Below are positions 59,482-64,000 of a stretch of DNA of 64,000 nucleotides, piece after piece. Position 1 is the first letter of the stretch. Every line of letters begins with the position of its first letter. The notes beneath the pieces were generated by a model that had not been told where the DNA came from, ran no database searches, and worked only from the letters and a program-made list of their open reading frames with translations. The DNA is from CAZGCA01 sp964524145 (GTDB lineage Bacteria > Hydrogenedentota > CAZGCA01), in contig CAZGCA010000026.1 in the NCBI GenBank assembly GCA_964524145.1, positions 1 through 64,000 of the forward strand, written 5' to 3'. The translations under genes and the position numbers were made by a program.

Positions 59482-60510
59482 ATGGAAGAGAAGTTAGCGA
59501 GACAACCGCTGCTCAGAGTCGAGGGGCTGGTCAAGTACTTCCCTGTACGCAAGGGGGTATTTGGACGTCCATCGGACTACGTCCGGGCCGTGGACGACGT
59601 CTCGTTCGAGGTGGCCGACCGCAGCACGCTTGCGCTCGTCGGCGAAAGCGGCAGCGGCAAGACCACAGCCGGACGCGTCATACTAAGGCTCATCGAGCCG
59701 ACCGCCGGCAAGGTCTACTTTGACGGGACGGACATATTCGGCCTGGACGCCCGGGAGATGCGGGCGATCCGCCGCCACATGCAGCTCATCTTCCAGGACC
59801 CGTACGGGTCGCTCAACCCGCGGATGACGGTAGGCGCGATGATAGGCGAGGTGCTCAAGGTACACAAGCTCGCAGCGCGCAAGGGCCGCCGGGCACGTAT
59901 CGCCGAGATACTCGACCTGGTCGGGCTCCAACCGGAGCATATCGACCGGTACCCGCACGAGTTCAGTGGCGGACAACGCCAGCGTATAGGGATAGCGCGC
60001 GCGCTTGCTGTCCAGCCAAAGCTCATCATCGCCGACGAACCCGTCTCGGCGCTCGACGTCTCGATACAGGCGCAGATACTCAACTTGTTAAGCGATTTAC
60101 AGGCGAAGCTCGGCCTCTCGTACCTGTTCATAGCGCACGACCTGAGCGTTGTGCGCCACGTAAGCGACCAGATAGCGGTGATGTACCTGGGCAAGATAGT
60201 CGAGTACGCGCCAAACGACGCAGTTTTCGGGGGCGCGCTTCATCCTTACACACAGGCGCTTCTTTCGGCGGTGCCTGTGCCCGACCCGAAGGCGAAACGC
60301 GAAAGGACTATTCTCGCGGGCGACGTGCCGAGCCCGATCAGCCCGCCGCCGGGCTGCCGGTTCCACACACGTTGTCCCAGCGTCATGGATGTATGCAGGT
60401 CCGTCGAACCGCTGTACGCGGAGATTTCGCCGGGACACTGGACGGCATGCCATCTCTATCCCGCTTGCACGCCCGGCGGTTCCTCTCCGTCCTCCCACGC
60501 AAGCGGGTAG
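59482..60510 (+). CDS. Oligopeptide ABC transporter ATPase 2 (OppF/DppF-like)
   Basis: 342 residues, 15 bases after ATPase 1. Walker A GESGSGKTT, Q-loop LIFQDPYGSLNPRM, signature FSGGQRQRIG, Walker B LIIADEPVSALD and the C-terminal Cys motif GCRFHTRCPSVMDVC. Last gene of the operon; ends four bases from the convergent kinase gene with no terminator visible between. Confidence 0.9.
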   Translation: MEEKLARQPLLRVEGLVKYFPVRKGVFGRPSDYVRAVDDVSFEVADRSTLALVGESGSGKTTAGRVILRLIEPTAGKVYFDGTDIFGLDAREMRAIRRHMQLIFQDPYGSLNPRMTVGAMIGEVLKVHKLAARKGRRARIAEILDLVGLQPEHIDRYPHEFSGGQRQRIGIARALAVQPKLIIADEPVSALDVSIQAQILNLLSDLQAKLGLSYLFIAHDLSVVRHVSDQIAVMYLGKIVEYAPNDAVFGGALHPYTQALLSAVPVPDPKAKRERTILAGDVPSPISPPPGCRFHTRCPSVMDVCRSVEPLYAEISPGHWTACHLYPACTPGGSSPSSHASG

Positions 60511-60514
60511 AACC

Positions 60515-61357
60515 TTACAGGAGTTCCTCGTTACCCAGAACAACGGAACCGACTTGCAGCGAGTCGGGCGCCGGTGTCTCGACGGTTATTGCAGGAGGTT
60601 TCGCCTCGTACTCGATGATGCGGCCCAGGGCCACGTCGGAGTGAGACGCATTCCTGAGCGAGACAATCCTCCCGAGCAGATCGCCCGACACCTTCTCACG
60701 AGCACCGGAGACTGAACGCAGCGGCGCTTGCCGGAGGTCGACCTCGACATGGTGCGATCCCTTGAAGTATCGACGAAACAGATCTGTGCGATATGCGTGC
60801 CGCTGTTCTGCGGTATTGTCTTGAACCTCTTCTGCAACCGGCAACGAGAGCAGCGCGGGCCCGCCCGGCTCTTCGAACCGCCGCACAATATGGTCGAGTT
60901 CACCCTCTCGCTGCACCGCAACGACAGCGTCCGGCGCGATTGCGTCTATCTTGGAGTGTTTCAGATCCTTTGCACTGGGACCGTGGATGAAACCCGTCGT
61001 ATCCACAAGGACCTTCTCCGCGGTCGAGCGTGCCTCGGCGCACATGATTCGCGCACCGTCAACCATCGGGCAGAGATGCTTCTCCGGTGAGACAGCCCCC
61101 ACAAAGTAGAACCCACCAAGGGAGATGCTGTCCCACCCGTCGAACCGTCCGCTCACGGTACACCAGCCGATAGTTGTCGGTGGACCAACATGCGACTGGC
61201 CCACGTCGCAGTCTACTACCGCAACCGAGTACCGCGGCACAAGGTCCTTGAGCAGTCTCTCGATCAGGGTTGTCTTGCCGGTGTCCGTGCCTCCAAGAAA
61301 GATCGCCGTCCGGACTTCAGGTTTTGCCAACAAGCTTAACAACTTATCCTTCATCAT
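60515..61357 (-). CDS. Clp1/Grc3-like polynucleotide 5'-hydroxyl-kinase
   Basis: 280 residues from the ATG at 61357, which has AAAGG nine bases upstream; a TTG at 61366 overlapping the previous stop is also possible. P-loop GGTDTGKT at residues 22-29 and the second family motif DCDVGQSHVGPPT identify the Clp1/Grc3/Nol9 group, which phosphorylates 5'-OH ends of RNA or DNA with ATP or GTP. The C-terminal half forms a beta-rich domain (VEVDLRQAPLRSVS). These enzymes are common in archaea and eukaryotes and sporadic in bacteria. It follows the RNA 3'-phosphate cyclase gene, suggesting that both RNA ends are handled. Confidence 0.85.
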   Translation of the reverse strand: MMKDKLLSLLAKPEVRTAIFLGGTDTGKTTLIERLLKDLVPRYSVAVVDCDVGQSHVGPPTTIGWCTVSGRFDGWDSISLGGFYFVGAVSPEKHLCPMVDGARIMCAEARSTAEKVLVDTTGFIHGPSAKDLKHSKIDAIAPDAVVAVQREGELDHIVRRFEEPGGPALLSLPVAEEVQDNTAEQRHAYRTDLFRRYFKGSHHVEVDLRQAPLRSVSGAREKVSGDLLGRIVSLRNASHSDVALGRIIEYEAKPPAITVETPAPDSLQVGSVVLGNEELL

Positions 61358-61362
61358 GGAAA

Positions 61363-62424
61363 TCAACCTTTATCAGTTGGTTTCGGGCATCCTTGTCTTG
61401 GTTCCGTCTCAAACGTGATCATTGTACCAGAAAAGACGAACTTACCTGAAACAAATTTTTCGATAACGTAGGCGTTGGTTCTGCAATGGTCGGTGATGCG
61501 CGATGCGAACACTTCCCCACCCCACATCGCCAGATACGGCATGAGCTGGTCCGCGGTGTGGTAATCGACGGCGCCGGTCTCGCACTGCCGGAGCAGTCTG
61601 CCGGCGGCCTTCTCGCCAACGACCTCTGCCCGTTTGCCTCGTCGGCCGAGGTCGTTTGAGCCAAGCACGGAATTCGCCGTCACGGTCCAGAGTTGGATGC
61701 CCGATCCAGGGCACACCGTATCAGAGTACCCGACCCGTATAGCGGGCAGCATTCCGAGCGCGTCCTTCAGGATCGTCGCGGCGGATTCGGCCTGCCGTTC
61801 GGCAACGCGGGAGTTGCGCAGCGAGGACGACGCCACAGAGACACCCTCGACTCGGACCAGGTCGCCTCTCTCAACGAGCCGAAGAGGCATAGGATCGTTG
61901 CGGCGGCTCACGTGCGCTGCCACCTGGGCACCTCCTTTCGGGTAGAACCCTTCGCGGCGGCATCTTATGGCGACGTTCAGCCCCATCCTCCCGACCAGAG
62001 GCCCAAAGACGCGCTCGATATGCGCGAGCGGCGGAGCCCATTTGCCGAACGTCGCACCGCCAGTGATGCTGACACGAACGGGATTCTGCGCCGCCGCGAT
62101 GAAAACCGCCTGGAGAACAAGGCCGACCGAACCCGCTGTCGATATTTGCACCTCAACTTGTTCGCCTTGTTGGGCGGCGACTTTCCCCGGGATGAACGTA
62201 AGCGTGGGCGACCCGATCTCCGCACCTTCTACCTGCGCCCCGCAGATTTGGGCAACGGCGTTGACTGCCTGGAGATGTTGCTCGCGAAGGCCCGGATTGG
62301 GACGGCCCGCCCGGACGTTGATGACGCGGCACGGGGTGTTGGTGAGCGCCGAGAGACCGATGGCGGTTCTCAGCACCTGCCCGCCTCCCGAACCGTATTG
62401 ACCGTCTATCTCGACCATGGTCAC
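61363..62424 (-). CDS. rtcA: RNA 3'-terminal phosphate cyclase
   Basis: 353 residues. Converts RNA 3'-phosphate to a 2',3'-cyclic phosphate via an AMP-His intermediate. Motifs: EIDGQYGSGGGQVLRTAIGLS at the start, VGLVLQAVF and HTADQLMPYLAMWGG; the adenylylated His is His313 in ITDHCRTNAYVIEKF (E. coli RtcA has the corresponding His309). The GTG overlaps the stop of the nuclease-like gene (GTGA), so translation is coupled; an ATG two codons on is the alternative. RtcB ligase and RtcR are not in the window. Confidence 0.95.
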   Translation of the reverse strand: MTMVEIDGQYGSGGGQVLRTAIGLSALTNTPCRVINVRAGRPNPGLREQHLQAVNAVAQICGAQVEGAEIGSPTLTFIPGKVAAQQGEQVEVQISTAGSVGLVLQAVFIAAAQNPVRVSITGGATFGKWAPPLAHIERVFGPLVGRMGLNVAIRCRREGFYPKGGAQVAAHVSRRNDPMPLRLVERGDLVRVEGVSVASSSLRNSRVAERQAESAATILKDALGMLPAIRVGYSDTVCPGSGIQLWTVTANSVLGSNDLGRRGKRAEVVGEKAAGRLLRQCETGAVDYHTADQLMPYLAMWGGEVFASRITDHCRTNAYVIEKFVSGKFVFSGTMITFETEPRQGCPKPTDKG

Positions 62425-63233
62425 CCGAACGTTATCCCCCGCGACTTGAGATGGTGTGCCACGCAGCGCCCGATATTCGTCACGAGGTCGCGTTTGCTGT
62501 TCACTATGTAGATTCGGTCATCCACATGAAATATCTCATTTACGAGACGTTCCACACCGGTCTTCTTCCCGCCCGATTCGGGGGTTCTACCTCTAAACTC
62601 CTGCTCGAACATCGGGACGATCTTGTCTCTCATTCGCAGTTCCGTATCCTCGATGAACATCGCCCAATCTGGCTGCAAATCTTCGCACCGGTCCAGGAAC
62701 GCGCTCACCTCGTTCTGCTCGACGTGTTTTGGCGGCGACGATTTCACCTCGCCGTACAACAACTCGTTCTCCATAGAGACGATAACGTCGCAATCGCCGC
62801 CCGATGTCGTCCCGCGAAGTTTCACCGTCCAATGGGCAGGCGATCCGAACTCCCTGACGAAGACGTTCGCAACAAACCATTCGAGCGTTTCACCGAAACC
62901 GCGCACGTCGTCGGCGGCAAGCGTGAACCTGCCGCCGTCGGCCGGTTCGAGAATCTCCATCTCGACGAGCGAGCCAACGTAGTTTTCAACACATTGCTCC
63001 GTCGAGTATTGCAGCAGATCGGACGTGCCAAACGGGGAATCCCGATGCCGAAGTATGTTGCGCAGCAACAGCCGGAACGAGTACTTCTTCATCGCTTCGT
63101 AGAACACGTCGACTGTATCGTCGTCCGCGTTGCGAGGAATCAGAAGACCGGAGGTTGGATTGGCCGAGATGTATTCGAACCCGCGCCTATGCATCATTGC
63201 TTGCACGGGGTCGGTATTGGAGCATGAGTTCAT
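62421..63233 (-). CDS. PD-(D/E)xK nuclease-like protein, first gene of the RNA-end operon
   Basis: 270 residues from the ATG at 63233, which has AAGG nine bases upstream; the frame continues open for another 35 codons to a GTG with low-complexity content. An N-terminal winged-helix-like region (about 40-115) is followed by the nuclease core: Glu118 in the helix GETLEWFV, Asp149 in GGDCDVIVS and Glu162-x-Lys164 in YGEVKSS, the arrangement of Mrr/HJC-type endonucleases. A trailing region (about 215-270) has no known domain. Substrate could be DNA or RNA; the coupling to RNA 3'-cyclase and 5'-kinase genes favours RNA. I do not recognise a named family. Confidence 0.75.
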   Translation of the reverse strand: MNSCSNTDPVQAMMHRRGFEYISANPTSGLLIPRNADDDTVDVFYEAMKKYSFRLLLRNILRHRDSPFGTSDLLQYSTEQCVENYVGSLVEMEILEPADGGRFTLAADDVRGFGETLEWFVANVFVREFGSPAHWTVKLRGTTSGGDCDVIVSMENELLYGEVKSSPPKHVEQNEVSAFLDRCEDLQPDWAMFIEDTELRMRDKIVPMFEQEFRGRTPESGGKKTGVERLVNEIFHVDDRIYIVNSKRDLVTNIGRCVAHHLKSRGITFG

Positions 63234-63609
63234 TCTATTCTGCCTTGCCTTGGCTCGAGCCCGGTTGTGGTTGGATGCGCTCCTCGGAACCCGAGCAACA
63301 CAGCACACACAACCAGCTTGCACGCAAGCACGGAACACGAGGGACTTTTCACCAACACAGCAACTTCAACGATGGTGGCAAATGGGAGGCACGGTCAACC
63401 AACATATACCGAGTTCGCACCTCCCCCACCTTTGTCTTCCAACACCCGCCCGGACCTATTCTACTGTATCATGAAAACACCCGCAACGAAGGGGTCTCAC
63501 GTCTATCATACCCGCCCAGCATTCCCGAGTAAAGAAACACAGCGATAGGCACGGGACATGACACTTCCGACGCTTAGAAACACCATCCCGGATTCCCGCA
63601 CTCGGTGGG
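63234..63609. other. Intergenic region between nuclease-like operon and tRNA gene
   Basis: About 375 bases containing the operon promoter (63458-63486) and a leader of about 220 bases. No gene is supported; short open frames lack ribosome binding sites. Confidence 0.5.
63458..63486 (-). promoter_or_regulatory. Promoter of the RNA-end-processing operon
   Basis: On the - strand TTGCGG (63486-63481), 17-base spacer, TAGAAT (63463-63458). Start near 63451, giving an unusually long leader to 63233. Confidence 0.55.
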
Positions 63610-63638
63610 TTGACAACGGCGCCAGCACGCGCTATACT
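63610..63638 (+). promoter_or_regulatory. Promoter of tRNA-Ala
   Basis: Perfect TTGACA at 63610-63615, 17-base spacer, TATACT at 63633-63638; about 36 bases upstream of the tRNA. Confidence 0.8.
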
Positions 63639-63674
63639 ACGTTGGTAGCGAAGCATCGCGACATGTTCTCAAGT

Positions 63675-63750
63675 GGGGACGTAGCTCAGTTGGGAGAGCG
63701 CTTGTCTGGCAGACAAGAAGTCGTGGGTTCGACTCCCATCGTCTCCACCA
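63675..63750 (+). tRNA. tRNA-Ala (anticodon GGC)
   Basis: 76 bases fold as a full cloverleaf. The acceptor stem GGGGACG pairs with CGTCTCC and contains the G3-U70 wobble pair that specifies alanine; the anticodon stem CTTGT/ACAAG encloses loop CTGGCAG with anticodon GGC; the T-stem GTGGG/CCCAT has loop TTCGACT; CCA is encoded. Reads GCC and GCU codons. Confidence 0.97.
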
Positions 63751-63771
63751 TATAAGTTATTGATAGGAGCG

Positions 63772-63802
63772 CACTTCCAAAGAATATGAAGTGGCCCTTT
63801 TT
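63772..63802 (+). terminator. Likely terminator of the tRNA gene
   Basis: CACTTC (63772-63777) pairs with GAAGTG (63788-63793) around a ten-base loop, followed by GCCC and five T. The stem is short, so confidence is moderate. Confidence 0.5.
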
Positions 63803-63819
63803 ATTGTCCTTGTACGTCT

Positions 63820-64000
63820 TCAGAACATTTGGTAGAGGTTGGAGGCAGTGGTAGGGTAGAGATTCGGCCTCTTCCACCCGCCCAGGTTGAGAGCTTTGCG
63901 TCGTGCCAGCGTCTCAGCTTTGAGCTTCCTTCGTGCTTTGAGTATCGCCTCCCTTTTCCAAAAGTATACATCATCAAATGTGGAGTTAGCACTATCTAAC
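63820..64000 (-). CDS. C-terminal part of an unidentified gene cut by the window edge
   Basis: The frame is open from the window edge to a TGA at 63822-63820, 59 codons without a start in view. The product is Lys/Arg-rich (YFWKREAILKARRKLKAETL, then RRKALNLGGWKRPNLYPTTA) and ends LYQMF. A helical charged stretch with a Trp/Tyr-rich tail is visible but no family can be named. Confidence 0.5.
   Translation of the reverse strand, partial: LDSANSTFDDVYFWKREAILKARRKLKAETLARRKALNLGGWKRPNLYPTTASNLYQMF

Noticed and set aside
63686..63877. 63-codon open frame on the - strand
   Set aside because: It crosses the tRNA-Ala gene; its GVEPTTSCLPDKRSPN tail is a common antisense-tRNA artefact.

Overview
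The window is GC-rich bacterial DNA and contains a 10-base run of N at 45856-45865, so it probably comes from a scaffolded draft or metagenome-assembled genome. It encodes many exported proteins with Tat or Sec signals, dockerin and thrombospondin-3 calcium repeats, alkaline-phosphatase-superfamily (sulfatase-like) proteins, Tat-exported Gfo/Idh/MocA oxidoreductases, a GH127 enzyme and parallel beta-helix proteins. That mix suggests a heterotroph of the Planctomycetes/Hydrogenedentota/Sumerlaeota/Lentisphaerae type. This lineage call is an inference from gene content; no 16S gene is present. Promoters are easy to read (TTGACA-17/18-TATAAT types) and most genes have strong AGGAGG-type ribosome binding sites.

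Layout. 0.3-11.8 kb: a 1349-residue secreted multidomain protein, a DUF362 protein, an SGNH hydrolase, and a run of a polytopic membrane protein, a GT2 glycosyltransferase, an orphan fumarate-reductase-type flavoprotein and a zinc alcohol dehydrogenase. 11.8-18.8 kb: an ABC exporter and a secreted protein (both predicted leaderless), then a tandem pair of sulfatase-fold enzymes, each preceded by a relic of the alcohol dehydrogenase 3' end, and a metallophosphoesterase. 18.8-26.4 kb: Aquifex-type aconitase, SagB-type nitroreductase, NifU domain, three tandem Tat-exported TIM-barrel paralogues and a divergent Gfo/Idh/MocA protein. 26.4-31.2 kb: a redox module with a seven-haem cytochrome c, a cytochrome b, ApbE, a small basic ORF and a ferredoxin. 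31.2-34.2 kb: a NarL-type two-component system. 34.5-43.1 kb: beta-helix protein, esterase, URO-D protein, lipoprotein, LmbE deacetylase, GH127 and DUF3748 proteins. 43.2-46.8 kb: a fatty-acid oxidation operon (thiolase plus fused hydroxyacyl-CoA dehydrogenase/enoyl-CoA hydratase, interrupted by the gap). 47.1-50.6 kb: a Kef-like antiporter with separate PII-like and EIIA regulators, and a sensor kinase. 50.9-60.5 kb: a secreted glycosidase-like protein, a GAF/degenerate-GGDEF protein and a peptide ABC transporter operon carrying an inserted S23 four-helix-bundle gene amid heptamer repeats. 60.5-63.2 kb: a translationally coupled operon of a PD-(D/E)xK nuclease-like protein, RNA 3'-phosphate cyclase and a Clp1/Grc3-like polynucleotide 5'-kinase. 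63.7 kb: tRNA-Ala(GGC), then the 3' end of a gene running off the window.

The strongest candidates for something new are the RNA-end-processing operon (60515-63233), the S23/heptamer-repeat cassette inside the opp operon (57794-58466), and the cytochrome/flavin/ferredoxin module with a possible NarL-type operator (26444-31181). The duplicated Thr-type sulfatase-fold genes show a long identical 3' tract, consistent with recent gene conversion.
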